Shown piece by piece: positions 1-9,252 of a DNA stretch of 64,000 nucleotides. The position numbers and the translations under genes are program-made. Within the stretch, counting starts at the first letter, position 1; each line of letters begins with the position of its first letter. The DNA lies in NCBI RefSeq assembly GCF_002119725.1, contig NZ_CP021109.1, forward strand, positions 1,054,001-1,118,000. Direction: 5' to 3'. This DNA comes from Bordetella genomosp. 9. GTDB lineage: Bacteria > Pseudomonadota > Gammaproteobacteria > Burkholderiales > Burkholderiaceae_B. The notes under the pieces were generated by a model. It ran no database searches. It was given only the letters and a program-made list of their open reading frames with translations, and had not been told where the DNA came from.

Positions 1-1
1 A

Positions 2-640
2 ACCATGGCGGTCCAGTTTCAATTCAAGCCCGGCCAACGCATCAACGAGGTCGAGCTGGCGCGGCAGCTGAACGTCAGCCGTACGCCTCTGCGCGAGGTT
101 TTGAACCAGCTGATGGTGGAGGGCTTCGTCACCCGGGCCGTCAACCGCGGCTTCATCGGACGTCCGCTGGACGCCAAGCAGATCCACAGCCTGTATGAAT
201 TCCGGTCCGTCCTGGAATGCGGCATCGTCCGCGTGGCATGCCAGCGGGCCACGGACGAACAGCTGGCGGTCCTGCGGGCGGCGGTGCAGGCGTCCCGCGA
301 TGTGCCGGAGGATGCGGACGCCACGCGCCTGCTCGCGCTGGACGAGTCCTTCCACGTGTCACTGGCGCGGCTGACCGGCAACGAGGAATTCGTGCGCAGC
401 CTGGAAAGCGTCAATGCGCGTATCCATTTCGTGCGCTGGATCGATATGCGGCAGGGGCGCCGCAGCCATACCCAGGCCGAACACCTGCAGATCGTGGACG
501 CGCTGCAGGCGCGCGACGAAGCGTTGCTGCAGACGCTGATGGGCCGTCACATCGGCCGGCGGCTGGACCAGATCACCGACGTTATCCGCACAGGCTTTTC
601 CACCATCTATATGCGGGACCAATTGGAAGACCAGGCCTGA
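2..640 (+). CDS. GntR-family (FadR/FCD type) transcriptional regulator, 5' end probably outside the window
   Basis: The N-terminal winged helix is visible from the first residues, with PGQRINEVELARQLNVSRTPLREVL, spelled here across residues 9-33, which is the GntR DNA-binding signature. The remaining residues, about 70-200, form the all-helical FCD effector domain. An ATG exists at position 5, but GntR proteins normally carry 10-25 residues before the PG.RI.E motif, so the true start probably lies upstream of the window. It sits 20 bp before a Bug-type binding protein gene on the same strand, so it probably controls uptake and use of that transporter's ligand, an organic acid. The ligand cannot be read from the sequence. 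Confidence 0.88.
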   Translation, partial: TMAVQFQFKPGQRINEVELARQLNVSRTPLREVLNQLMVEGFVTRAVNRGFIGRPLDAKQIHSLYEFRSVLECGIVRVACQRATDEQLAVLRAAVQASRDVPEDADATRLLALDESFHVSLARLTGNEEFVRSLESVNARIHFVRWIDMRQGRRSHTQAEHLQIVDALQARDEALLQTLMGRHIGRRLDQITDVIRTGFSTIYMRDQLEDQA

Positions 641-660
641 ACCACACGCAAGGGGAAACC

Positions 661-1686
661 ATGACGACGCTGAAGCACCCGAACAACCGATTCCGGCCGG
701 CGCGCAAGCGCCTGGCTGTCCTTGGCGTGCTTGGCGCCACGCTGGCGGGCGCCTTGCTGCCGATGGCGCCGGTGGCGCACGCTGCGGATGAGCGGCCGCT
801 GATCCTGGTGGTGCCATACCCGCCCGGCGGCAGCACCGATATTCTGGCGCGTATCCTGCAGCCCAAGCTGTCCGAACGCATGCACGGGCGCAGCGTCATC
901 GTCGAAAACCGCGCCGGCGCGGCCAGCCAGATCGCCACCGCTTTCGTCGCGCGCGCGGCGCCCGACGGCAATACGCTGCTGGTCAGTTTCGACAACCACG
1001 CACTCAATCCCGCGGCAAAGTCCAACCTGCCCTACGACACGTTCAAGGACTTCGTCGGGATCTGCCAGACCGTGCGCTTTCCGCTCGTCATCGGCGCCAA
1101 CCCGTCCGTTCCCGGCGATACGCTCAGCGCTTTTTTCGACGCTGTCCGGAAGAACCCGCGCAAGCAATACAACTTCGCTTCCACGGGCGTCGGCTCCCTG
1201 AACCATCTTGCGCCCGAGCAGCTCAAGCGGTTGTCCGGCGTGGACCTCCTGCATGTGCCGTATGGCGGCGGCGGACCCGCCGTGCAGGCGGTGGTGGGCG
1301 GGCAGGCCGATATGACGTGGCTCAGCTACGCGGCCCTGCGCGGCCAGATCCAGGCGGGCAAGATCAAGCCTCTGGCCGTGGCCGGCGAAAAGCGCCTGCC
1401 CGACCTGCCCAACGTGCCCACCGTGGCCGAGTCCGGCTATCCCGGGTTCGAGGCCTATTCATGGAGCGGGATGTTCGCGCCCGCCGGCACGCCGGCGGCT
1501 ACGGTAAAAGCCTTGACCGCCGATTTCCAGGCTGTCCTTGCCGACCCGGAAGTTCGCCGCAAACTGACCGAGGCCGGCTTCGAAATCGTCGCGTCCGACG
1601 GACCGGCGCTGGACGCCTATGTGAAGCGCGAGTACCAGCGCTGGGACCAGTTCATCAAGACCAACCACATCAACCTGGAAAACTGA
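661..1686 (+). CDS. Bug/TctC-family periplasmic solute-binding protein
   Basis: The start ATG at 661 follows an AAGGGGA ribosome site. Residues 1-43 form a long signal peptide with a hydrophobic core ending in PVAHA, before the mature ADERPL. The mature protein has the Bug-family pattern: VVPYPPGGSTDILAR near the start, VENRAGA, and the LLHVPYGGGGPAVQAVVGGQAD segment (given as positions about 197-218) that lines the binding pocket. Family members bind carboxylates for tripartite tricarboxylate transporters or act as stand-alone sensors; no TctA/B genes are present here. The next gene, a ThDP enzyme, starts 1 bp after the stop, so the two are likely cotranscribed. Confidence 0.9.
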   Translation: MTTLKHPNNRFRPARKRLAVLGVLGATLAGALLPMAPVAHAADERPLILVVPYPPGGSTDILARILQPKLSERMHGRSVIVENRAGAASQIATAFVARAAPDGNTLLVSFDNHALNPAAKSNLPYDTFKDFVGICQTVRFPLVIGANPSVPGDTLSAFFDAVRKNPRKQYNFASTGVGSLNHLAPEQLKRLSGVDLLHVPYGGGGPAVQAVVGGQADMTWLSYAALRGQIQAGKIKPLAVAGEKRLPDLPNVPTVAESGYPGFEAYSWSGMFAPAGTPAATVKALTADFQAVLADPEVRRKLTEAGFEIVASDGPALDAYVKREYQRWDQFIKTNHINLEN

Positions 1687-1687
1687 C

Positions 1688-3382
1688 ATGGCTCAACTCA
1701 ATGGCGCCGAGGCGATGGTGCGCATGCTTCAGGCCTACGACGTAAAGCACATCTTCGGCCTGTGCGGCGATACCAGTCTGCCGTTCTACGACGCGCTTTA
1801 CCGGCTCGACCACGGCATTCAGCACGTGTTGACGCGCGACGAACGCAGCGCCGGGTACATGGCGGATGCCTATGCCCGTGTCAGCGGGAAGGTGGGCGTG
1901 TGCGAAGGCCCGAGCGGGGGCGGCGCGACCTACCTTCTGCCTGGACTGGTCGAGGCGAACGAATCCTCCATCCCCGTGCTGGGCATCACTTCGGACGTGG
2001 CCGTGGGATCGCGCGGACGCTATCCCCTGACCGAACTGGACCAGGAAGCGCTCTACCGGCCATTGACCAAATGGAATCGGACCATCGACCGCGCCGACCA
2101 GATTCCGGGCATGGTGCGGGCGGCGTTCCGCGCCATGACGGGCGGCAAGCCGGGCGCCGCGCACCTGTGCTTCCCCTACGACGTGATGAAGCAGAGCGTC
2201 GATGCCGCCGACATCTGGGCCCAGCCCGAGCATGGCCGCTTTCCCGCGATGCGCTATGCGCCCGATCCCGCCGACGTCGCGCGCGCGGCGGCCATTCTGG
2301 CAGAGGCCCGTTCCCCGGTGATCCTGTGCGGCGGCGGCGTCGTGATCGCTGGCGCATGCGCGGTCTTGCAGACGCTGGCCGAATCGCTGAAAGCAGCGGT
2401 GTGCGTTACCGTCAGCGGGCAGGGCAGCCTTGCCGACAACCACCCCCTGAATGCGGGCGTGGTCGGTTCCAATGGCGGCATCATGGCGACCCGGGACGTG
2501 GTCGCGGCGGCGGACGTGGTGCTGTTCGTCGGCTGCCGCGCCGGCTCCACGTCCACCGAGCATTGGCGCTTTCCCAGCCGCGATACGACCATCCTGCACA
2601 TCGACATCGACCCCATGGTCGTCGGCGCCAATTACCGCACCGAGGTCGGCATGGTGGGAGATGCCCGCCTGGCGCTGGAAGCCTTGGTTGCGGAAGTCAT
2701 GCCGCGCCTGGCCCGGCGACGGTCCGACGCCGTGGACGGCGCGATTCTGGTGGGCAAGGCGCGCGCCGCGCGCGCGGCCCAGCTGGATGCGCTGGCGGCA
2801 TCCACGGAACGTCCCATCCGGCCCGAACGCGTCGTCAAGACGCTGAACCGCCTGCTGCCCGACGATGCCATCGTCTGCGCCGACCCCGGCACGCCGTGCC
2901 CGTACTTTTCCGCGTACTACGACGCCAGCCGGCCCGGACGCCATTTCATCACCAACCGCGCGCACGGCGCGCTGGGCTATTCCCTGTCGGCCGCGTTCGG
3001 CGCGTGGTTCGGCCGGCCGCAGTCCAAATGCGTATCGGTGATGGGCGACGGCAGCTTCGGCTTCACCGTCGGCGAATTGGAAACAGTGGTCCGCCACAAA
3101 GCGCCTCTGCTGATGATCGTGTTCTCGAATTCGGTCTACGGCTGGATCAAGGCCAGCCAGAAGGCCGGCTATGACGAGCGCTACTACAGCGTCGATTTCG
3201 CCCGTACCGATCACGCGCGCGTGGCCGAGGCCTATGGTGTGAAGGCATGGCGGGTGGAAGACCCGGCCCAGCTCGAAACGGCGCTTCGCGAAGCCATGGA
3301 GCACGACGGCCCGGCGCTGGTCGACGTGCTGGCGCAACCGCTGCAGGACGCCGCCGCGCCGGTCAGCCAGTGGATGGGCTAA
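1688..3382 (+). CDS. Thiamine-diphosphate-dependent enzyme of the acetolactate-synthase-like family
   Basis: This 564-residue protein has the three-domain fold of the acetolactate synthase/benzoylformate decarboxylase superfamily. The N-terminal pyrimidine-binding domain carries the catalytic Glu (E52 in LTRDERSAGYMAD). A central domain follows, and the C-terminal domain holds the ThDP/Mg motif beginning GDGSFGF (D454). The stretch CEGPSGGGATYLLPGL matches the family pattern for a substrate loop. The substrate is not readable. Relatives include acetolactate synthase, sulfoacetaldehyde acetyltransferase and oxalyl-CoA decarboxylase. It directly follows a Bug binding protein and precedes, on the opposite strand, a thiol dioxygenase and a molybdopterin oxidoreductase, so a role in catabolism of a small organic or sulfur-containing acid is a reasonable inference only. 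Confidence 0.85.
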   Translation: MAQLNGAEAMVRMLQAYDVKHIFGLCGDTSLPFYDALYRLDHGIQHVLTRDERSAGYMADAYARVSGKVGVCEGPSGGGATYLLPGLVEANESSIPVLGITSDVAVGSRGRYPLTELDQEALYRPLTKWNRTIDRADQIPGMVRAAFRAMTGGKPGAAHLCFPYDVMKQSVDAADIWAQPEHGRFPAMRYAPDPADVARAAAILAEARSPVILCGGGVVIAGACAVLQTLAESLKAAVCVTVSGQGSLADNHPLNAGVVGSNGGIMATRDVVAAADVVLFVGCRAGSTSTEHWRFPSRDTTILHIDIDPMVVGANYRTEVGMVGDARLALEALVAEVMPRLARRRSDAVDGAILVGKARAARAAQLDALAASTERPIRPERVVKTLNRLLPDDAIVCADPGTPCPYFSAYYDASRPGRHFITNRAHGALGYSLSAAFGAWFGRPQSKCVSVMGDGSFGFTVGELETVVRHKAPLLMIVFSNSVYGWIKASQKAGYDERYYSVDFARTDHARVAEAYGVKAWRVEDPAQLETALREAMEHDGPALVDVLAQPLQDAAAPVSQWMG

Positions 3383-3939
3383 AGGCGTAGCGACGGGCCG
3401 TCGTGGCGGCCGGCTTCGGTGGAAACGATCCGGTTCACGCCTGTCGCGATGGCCCCTTCGCCGACGCCGTACACGTGCAGCGAAACCGCCGTCTCATCGC
3501 CGGCGTTTCCCAGGCGGTGAATCTGCTCCAGGCCAGGGCCGGCGGTAACGATGTCGCCTTGCCGCCGGATCTGCCGCCGCCAGGGCCGTGCGCACCCCGA
3601 CGCCGCATCCCAGCGATACAGCGTTTCGGCAAGCTCGCCTTTGACGACACGGTAAGCGCACCAGGTGTGATGGCCGTGGACAGGGCTGAACTGCCGCGGC
3701 GGCCAGATCAGATAGACGATGGTAAACAATCCGTCCGGATCCGCGTACGCGACATGCCGGCTGTAGCCCTGCGCGGGACGCGCCGCGGGCGCTGTCGCGG
3801 CATCCAGCGCCTGCATGGGATCGGATCGCGCAACGCCCTCGGCGAGTGTGGCGAGCATGGCCGGCGGCGGCAGATCGCGGCCGGCGAGAATGGCCTCGCG
3901 AAGGGGCGCCAGCCCGGGCGGAGGAGGTGCATACTGCAT
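3379..3939 (-). CDS. Cysteine-dioxygenase-type (cupin) thiol dioxygenase
   Basis: The 186-residue cupin has the iron-binding His triad of the cysteine dioxygenase family: H88 and H90 in SPVHGHHTWCAYRVV, and H141 in LEQIHRLGN. It ends with the SLHVYG strand usual for the family. Enzymes of this group use Fe(II) and O2 to turn a thiol (cysteine, 3-mercaptopropionate or cysteamine) into a sulfinic acid in the cytoplasm. I chose the ATG at 3939 because GGAG lies 7 bases upstream; an in-frame TTG at 3951 is the alternative. Its 3' end overlaps the ThDP gene by 4 bp on the opposite strand. Which thiol is used is not determined. Confidence 0.85.
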   Translation of the reverse strand: MQYAPPPPGLAPLREAILAGRDLPPPAMLATLAEGVARSDPMQALDAATAPAARPAQGYSRHVAYADPDGLFTIVYLIWPPRQFSPVHGHHTWCAYRVVKGELAETLYRWDAASGCARPWRRQIRRQGDIVTAGPGLEQIHRLGNAGDETAVSLHVYGVGEGAIATGVNRIVSTEAGRHDGPSLRL

Positions 3940-4017
3940 GGCGGGCTCCAATCAAAACCTGATGCCATGCTATCGGGCCATGCCGGCAAAAAATTTGCCG
4001 AATTCCGCCGTCGCCGT

Positions 4018-6342
4018 TCAAGGATTGGAAAAAGCTTGCGCGGACGCGGCCAGCGGCAAGTCGAAGGCGCGCACCCGAGGCGCATCGCCGCGCCACGGTT
4101 CCACGTCCACCAGCGCGGACATCGCGCTGCTGCCCTGGGTCAACGCGGATGTGCCGATATCGGGCGTCAGCACATTGGGATTGCCATGGCGTTCGGGTCC
4201 GTTTTCATCGGAATCCAGCCATGCGCCCGTCGACATGACCAGTACGCCGGGCATCACCCCATCGTCAATGACAGCGCCGGCCAGGCACGACCCGCGATCG
4301 TTGTGGATGCGGACCAGCTCGCCGTGCCGGATTCCGCGCGCGGCAGCGTCGTCGGGATGGATGCGCACCGGTTCCCGCCCGTGGATCTTGCCGCCTTGCG
4401 ATAGGCGCGCCGGGTCCAGCTGCGAATGCAGCCGGTGCGCCGGCTGGCTGCTGATCAGATGCAGCGGCCAGCGCCGCGCAAGTCCGCCGCCCAGCCATTC
4501 CGCAGGCGGCAGCCACGCCGCATGTCCCGGGCAGTCGGCGTAGCCGAAGCCAGAAATGTGCTCCGAATACAGCTCTATGCGCCCAGACGGCGTGCGCAGG
4601 CGGTGCGCGTCGGGATCGTGCCGGAAATCCTCGAACAGCACGAAATCCCGCCGCGGCGGCGGCAAGGCCAAATGGCCCGCGCGCCAGAAATCGTCGAAAG
4701 ACGGCGCTTCCGGCAGGTCGCCGGCTGCCTGCCAGCGCGCGCGCATACCGTCATACATATGCCGCAGCCAGGCCTGTTCGTCCCGGCCTTCGGTATACCT
4801 GTCCTCGTATCCCCCCAGTGCGGCCAACTCCCGATAGATGTCGAAATCGTCCCGGCTCATGCCCTGCGCCGGCAGGGCGCGGTGCATGGCGAGGATATAA
4901 CCGTCACGCGACGATGCGCCGATGTCGTTCCGCTCCAGGGTGGTGGTCGTGGGCAGGACGATATCGGCCCGCCGTGCCGTCGGCGTCCACCACGTTTCGT
5001 GGACGACGATGGTTTCGGGCCGTTCCCACGCCCGCTGCAGCCGATTCAGGTCCTGGTGGTGGTGGAAGGGGTTCCCGCCTGCCCAATACACCAGCCGGAT
5101 GTCGGGATAGGTGTGCTCCGCGCCGTTGAAGGGGTAGGCCTCGCCGGGCTGCAGCAGCATGTCGGCGATGCGCGCAACCGGAATGGACCGGCGCGCCGGG
5201 TTGGCGCCTTCGTGCATTTCGGGCACCGGTGCGTCGATGCGAGGGTTGCCGGCGCTGTTGATGGAGCCCAGTCCGAAACTGAATCCGCCGCCGGGCAGGC
5301 CGATCTGCCCGAGCATGGCGGCCAGCGCAATACAGGCCCAGTAGGGCTGCTCGCCATGGTGGGCGCGTTGCAAGGACCAGGTGCAGTTCACCAGCGTCCG
5401 CGATCCGGCGGCCGTCAAGGCAAGTTGGCGTATGGTGTCCGCCGGCACGCCGCAGATGTTGTGCGCCCACTCCGCCGTCTTCGGCTGGCCGTCCGTCTCG
5501 CCGCGCAAATACGCGGCGTAGCGCTCAAAACCAACGCAATAGCGGCGCAGGAACGCGGCATCGTGCCGGTCGCGGGTCAGCAGGACGTGCGCCATTGCGA
5601 TCATCATCGCAGCGTCCGTGTTCGGGCGGATGGGTATCCACTCCGCCTGGACGTCCCCGGGCAGGTCGCCACGGGTAGGCGAGATGGCCACGATGCGGGC
5701 GCCGCGCGCCGCCGTGCGACGCAGCCAGTGCCCGGTGGTATGTTCGCCCGCGCCGCCGGCGATTACCTGCGCGTTCCGTCGCGGCATGCCGCCGAAGGCC
5801 AGGATCAGCTCGGTATGCGTGGCGACGCTGCTCCAGTCCGTGACCTTGCCAGTCAGCGGCGCGTACGTGCCGATGATGTGGGGCAACAGGAATTGCGCCG
5901 CGCCCCAGCTGTAGTTGCCCACCTGGTCAGTGCAGCCGCCGCCGGCATAGAGGAACCGGCGCGTCTGGCTCATGGCGTTGTGGAACCGGCCAGCGGAGGC
6001 CCAGCCGTACGAGCCGCCGAAGATCGCCGCCGGCCCATGCTGCGTCCGGACCCGCGTCAGCTCCTCGTGCACCAGCCGGATGGCCGTGTCCCAGCTGACT
6101 TCCACATAGCGATCGCGGCCGCGCCTGTCGCCATGGCCGCGGCTGCGCAGCCAGCTTTCCCGCACCGCCGGCCTGGCGATCCGCAAGGGTGAATGCACCA
6201 TCTCCGGCATGGTATGGATCATGGGCGACGGATCGCGGTCGGCCGCGAAGGGCTCGCAGGCGACCAGGCGGCCATCGCGCACGACGGCGGTGTAGGTGCC
6301 CCAGTGCGAAAGGGTCGGGTAGCGTTGAACGGTGGATGTCAT
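4018..6342 (-). CDS. Molybdopterin-dependent oxidoreductase, BisC/TorA (DMSO reductase) type
   Basis: This 774-residue protein matches the biotin-sulfoxide/TMAO reductase branch of the DMSO reductase family. GGSYGWASAGRFHNA at residues 109-123 includes the probable Mo-ligand serine (S116). Later parts include VYWAGGNPFHHHQDLNRL, HETWWTPTARRADIVLP and the C-terminal nucleotide-binding domain. There is no N-terminal Fe-S Cys motif and no signal or Tat peptide, so it probably acts in the cytoplasm, as BisC does. Known relatives reduce S- or N-oxides such as biotin or methionine sulfoxide. The substrate is not known here. It is transcribed divergently from an Lrp-type regulator that begins 85 bp away and towards the thiol dioxygenase gene. 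Confidence 0.9.
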   Translation of the reverse strand: MTSTVQRYPTLSHWGTYTAVVRDGRLVACEPFAADRDPSPMIHTMPEMVHSPLRIARPAVRESWLRSRGHGDRRGRDRYVEVSWDTAIRLVHEELTRVRTQHGPAAIFGGSYGWASAGRFHNAMSQTRRFLYAGGGCTDQVGNYSWGAAQFLLPHIIGTYAPLTGKVTDWSSVATHTELILAFGGMPRRNAQVIAGGAGEHTTGHWLRRTAARGARIVAISPTRGDLPGDVQAEWIPIRPNTDAAMMIAMAHVLLTRDRHDAAFLRRYCVGFERYAAYLRGETDGQPKTAEWAHNICGVPADTIRQLALTAAGSRTLVNCTWSLQRAHHGEQPYWACIALAAMLGQIGLPGGGFSFGLGSINSAGNPRIDAPVPEMHEGANPARRSIPVARIADMLLQPGEAYPFNGAEHTYPDIRLVYWAGGNPFHHHQDLNRLQRAWERPETIVVHETWWTPTARRADIVLPTTTTLERNDIGASSRDGYILAMHRALPAQGMSRDDFDIYRELAALGGYEDRYTEGRDEQAWLRHMYDGMRARWQAAGDLPEAPSFDDFWRAGHLALPPPRRDFVLFEDFRHDPDAHRLRTPSGRIELYSEHISGFGYADCPGHAAWLPPAEWLGGGLARRWPLHLISSQPAHRLHSQLDPARLSQGGKIHGREPVRIHPDDAAARGIRHGELVRIHNDRGSCLAGAVIDDGVMPGVLVMSTGAWLDSDENGPERHGNPNVLTPDIGTSALTQGSSAMSALVDVEPWRGDAPRVRAFDLPLAASAQAFSNP

Positions 6343-6427
6343 GATTCCCGTGGTTTACCACACTGTGCGCCCGGTGGACGGCGGCGGTGGGAACGGGCAA
6401 GATGGCGCCCTGCCAGGAGGAAAACCC

Positions 6428-6886
6428 ATGGATCAGACCGATATCAAGATCCTGCGCCTGCTGCAAAAGGATGCCGGGTGTTCGGTCGCGGAGATCGCGG
6501 AGCAGGTCAACCTGTCGGTGACGCCGTGCTGGCGCCGTATCCAGAAGCTGAAGGAAGACGGCGTCATCGCGCGGAACGCAGTGCTGCTGGATCCGAAGGC
6601 GCTGGGGCTGAACCTGACCGTCTTCGTGTCCATCAAGACGAGCCAGCACAGCGCCAAATGGACGCGCACGCTGGTCGACACGGTCATGGCCTTGCCGAAC
6701 GTGGTCGAGTTTCATCGCATGGCAGGCGACGTGGATTATCTGTTGAAGGTTGTCGTGGAAGACATGACGGCCTACGACCGCTTTTATCGACGCCTGATCG
6801 AAGCGGTGGATCTGCTGGATGTGAGCGCGAGTTTTTCCATGGAGGTCATCAAGAGCACGACGGAACTTCCACTCGATGCCGCCTAG
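6428..6886 (+). CDS. Lrp/AsnC-family transcriptional regulator
   Basis: The ATG at 6428 is preceded by a perfect AGGAGG (6415-6420), which decides the start over earlier in-frame codons. Residues 1-60 form the Lrp-type HTH (MDQTDIKILRLLQKDAG and VNLSVTPCWRRIQKLKEDG), and the rest is the RAM/ACT-like ligand-binding domain with MAGDVDYLLKVVVEDM. The length of 152 residues is normal. It lies divergent to the molybdopterin oxidoreductase gene, so control of that gene in response to an amino acid or related metabolite is plausible, but this is an inference from position. Confidence 0.92.
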   Translation: MDQTDIKILRLLQKDAGCSVAEIAEQVNLSVTPCWRRIQKLKEDGVIARNAVLLDPKALGLNLTVFVSIKTSQHSAKWTRTLVDTVMALPNVVEFHRMAGDVDYLLKVVVEDMTAYDRFYRRLIEAVDLLDVSASFSMEVIKSTTELPLDAA

Positions 6887-7039
6887 GCCCTGCCCTGGCA
6901 AAGGCTTTTCGTTGCGGTAGCGCAACGCGAACACTTTTTTTATTTCAGTCCATTCCTCGGCCGATGTCTTGGAACCTTTTTTCTGCGCGTCTGGCGTAGG
7001 ATCGCAACGTTCTCAACATTGCAGCGAGTCGAGCCGAGT

Positions 7040-7726
7040 ATGTCCGCGGTCTTTTCCGCCGCCGAGCCGCCGCAGGGCGGCGCCTCCCAGGAGGGGGAGT
7101 CAGAACCGTCCTCCGCGTTCGCGGCCATGCCGCGCCGCGCCTTTCCGCAGACCGATCCTTGTGCTTGCCTGTCGCCGGCCAGCATGCTGGCCGGCTGGGA
7201 CGGGCAGCGCGATCTGTGGGTCTTTGCCTACGGATCCCTGATCTGGCGCCCGGGTTTCGACTGGCAGGAGCGCCGGCTCGCCACCGTCCACGGGTACCAC
7301 CGCTCGCTTTGCCTGTGGTCACGCCACCATCGCGGATCCGATCAGGCGCCCGGGCTGGTGTTCGGCCTGGACCGCGGCGGCTGCTGCCGCGGCGTGGCGT
7401 TCCGTATAGCCGCAGCCCAGGTGCCGGCCACCTTCGCGGCGCTTTGGGACCGCGAGATGATCGGCGGCGCCTATCGCCCCAAATGGCTGACGTGCCAGAG
7501 CGAACAGGGCCCCGTGACGGCGCTGGCATTCCTGCTGAATCGCGCTTGCGCCGACTATGCCGGCGACGTGGCGGAAGAACGCCGTCTGGACATCATCCGC
7601 ACGGCCGTAGGGCGGTCCGGCGCCTGCCTCGAGTACGTGCTGGAGACCGACAGGGCGCTGCGCAATCATGGCATTACGGATTGCCGCCTGGGAGAGCTGG
7701 TGCGCCGGCTGGCTCCGGCGTTCTAG
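7040..7726 (+). CDS. ChaC-like gamma-glutamylcyclotransferase
   Basis: The protein contains WVFAYGSLIWRPGF, the YGSL phosphate-like binding loop of the gamma-glutamylcyclotransferase fold, and the ChaC-type catalytic Glu in LWDREMIGGAYRPKWL. ChaC enzymes cleave glutathione to 5-oxoproline and Cys-Gly in the cytoplasm. About 60 residues of low-complexity sequence precede the fold; the ATG at 7040 is my preferred start, but a later one is possible. The gene converges on mgtE with a 40-bp gap. Confidence 0.85.
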   Translation: MSAVFSAAEPPQGGASQEGESEPSSAFAAMPRRAFPQTDPCACLSPASMLAGWDGQRDLWVFAYGSLIWRPGFDWQERRLATVHGYHRSLCLWSRHHRGSDQAPGLVFGLDRGGCCRGVAFRIAAAQVPATFAALWDREMIGGAYRPKWLTCQSEQGPVTALAFLLNRACADYAGDVAEERRLDIIRTAVGRSGACLEYVLETDRALRNHGITDCRLGELVRRLAPAF

Positions 7727-7766
7727 GGCGGCGCCGCAGGCAGGCGCGCCGCGCCTTGGGGCATCG

Positions 7767-9239
7767 TCAAAGCAGGAAGATCGTCGCCAACCCAAGGAAA
7801 ATGAAGAAGCCGAGCGAGTCGGTTGCGAAGGTCAGCAGAACCGACGAGCCGATCGCCGGGTCCTTGCCGAAGCGGTCACGCACCATGGGCACCAGCACGC
7901 CGACAGATGCGCCCACCAGCATGTTGCAGACCATGGCCGCCATCATGACCAGCGCGATGGAAATGGATCCCGATATCGCCCAGGCGAACAAGGCCGCCAC
8001 CACGCTGCCGCACAGTCCCACAAGCAGGGTGACCAGGAGCTCGCGCTTGACCAGCTGCCATAGATTGCGCCCGGTGATCCGCCCCACGGCCAGGGCCCGG
8101 ATGATCATGGTCATGGTCTGATTGCCGGAATTGCCGCCGATGCCCGCCACGATCGACATCAGGAAAGCCAGGATCACGATGTGGCTTACGGTGCCCTCGA
8201 AGCGCGAGGCCACGAACGACGCGGTCGCGGCGGTGCACAGGTTGAACAGGAGCCACGGCGCGCGGTTGCGCAGCGCCATCATCACCGGCGCGAAGATATC
8301 TTCTTCCTGCAGGCCCGCGCGCGAAAGCGCCTGCTCCTGGGAATCTTCGCGTATGACGTCCACGACGTCCGCGATGGTGACGCGGCCGATCAGGCGGCCC
8401 TGGTCGTCCACGACGGGCGCCGAAACCAGATCGTAGCGCTCGAACGCGCCCGCCGCGTCGGCGTCCGAGTCGAGCGCGGACAGAGTCAGGTAGTCCGTCG
8501 TCATCACGTCGCGCACCACCGTCTCGGGCTCGCTGACGAGCAGCGTCGATAGCGGCAGGATTCCCTGCAGCTTGTCCTGCCGGTCGACCACGAAGATTTG
8601 GTCGGTATGGTCGGGCAGTTCGTGCAGCCGCCGCAGATAGCGCAGCACCACCTCCAGCGAAACGTCCTCGCGCACGCGGACCATCTCGAAGTCCATGATC
8701 GCCCCGACGCTGTCTTCGGGGTACCCCATGGCTTCTAGCAGCTGCGCCCGTTCCTCGTCGGTCAGGCCTTTCTGGACTTCGGCCACCACGTCGGCCGGAA
8801 GGTCCGGCGCCAGGTCGGCCAGTTCGTCGGCGTCCAGGTTTTCGGTCGCAGCGACCAGGTCCTGCCGGTCCATCGCTTCGATCAGCGATTCCCGCACCCA
8901 GTCTTCGACTTCCAGCAGCACGTCCGCGTCGTGTTCGGCGCTGACCAGCTTCCACACGGTCTGGCGTTCGTCCTTCGGCAGCGATTCCAGGATGAACGCG
9001 ATGTCGGCGGGGTGCAGCCCGTCCACCAGGGCTTTCAGTTCCGTCTCGTGCTGGCGGTGAACCAATTGTTCGACCAGATCCGCGCGGGTGTCGCCTTCCT
9101 CCTGGCGATGCACCAGGCTTGCGACGAGTTCCTGGCGGCGCAGCAGCTCCTGCACCTCGGCAAGGGCATGCTGGGCGTCTTCGGGATCGAGGCGGCGCGG
9201 CGTGGCCTGCGGTTTCTGCGCGATGGCGGGTTCGGTCAT
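7767..9239 (-). CDS. mgtE: MgtE-family magnesium transporter
   Basis: This 490-residue protein has the MgtE layout: a cytoplasmic N domain (residues about 40-140), two CBS domains (about 145-270, including QKGILPLSTLLVSEP-like and GRVTIADVVDVIRED segments), and five membrane helices at the C terminus (about 300-490). The helices include GIGGNSGNQTMTMIIRALAVG, a sequence that lines the Mg2+ pore in this family. MgtE is a Mg2+ channel gated by Mg2+ binding to the cytoplasmic domains. I chose the ATG at 9239 (MTEPAIAQ) because family members start close to this point; an upstream in-frame start would add 20 residues of poor likeness. Confidence 0.92.
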   Translation of the reverse strand: MTEPAIAQKPQATPRRLDPEDAQHALAEVQELLRRQELVASLVHRQEEGDTRADLVEQLVHRQHETELKALVDGLHPADIAFILESLPKDERQTVWKLVSAEHDADVLLEVEDWVRESLIEAMDRQDLVAATENLDADELADLAPDLPADVVAEVQKGLTDEERAQLLEAMGYPEDSVGAIMDFEMVRVREDVSLEVVLRYLRRLHELPDHTDQIFVVDRQDKLQGILPLSTLLVSEPETVVRDVMTTDYLTLSALDSDADAAGAFERYDLVSAPVVDDQGRLIGRVTIADVVDVIREDSQEQALSRAGLQEEDIFAPVMMALRNRAPWLLFNLCTAATASFVASRFEGTVSHIVILAFLMSIVAGIGGNSGNQTMTMIIRALAVGRITGRNLWQLVKRELLVTLLVGLCGSVVAALFAWAISGSISIALVMMAAMVCNMLVGASVGVLVPMVRDRFGKDPAIGSSVLLTFATDSLGFFIFLGLATIFLL

Positions 9240-9252
9240 ACGCGGCAGTCCG

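Noticed and set aside
1670..3337. A 555-codon open frame on the minus strand opposite the ThDP enzyme
   Set aside because: It mirrors the real gene in a high-GC sequence, has His/Arg/Gly-rich composition without any family likeness, and lacks a promoter or ribosome site.
4426..6192. A 588-codon plus-strand frame opposite the molybdopterin enzyme
   Set aside because: Shadow of the coding strand; composition is that of antisense translation.
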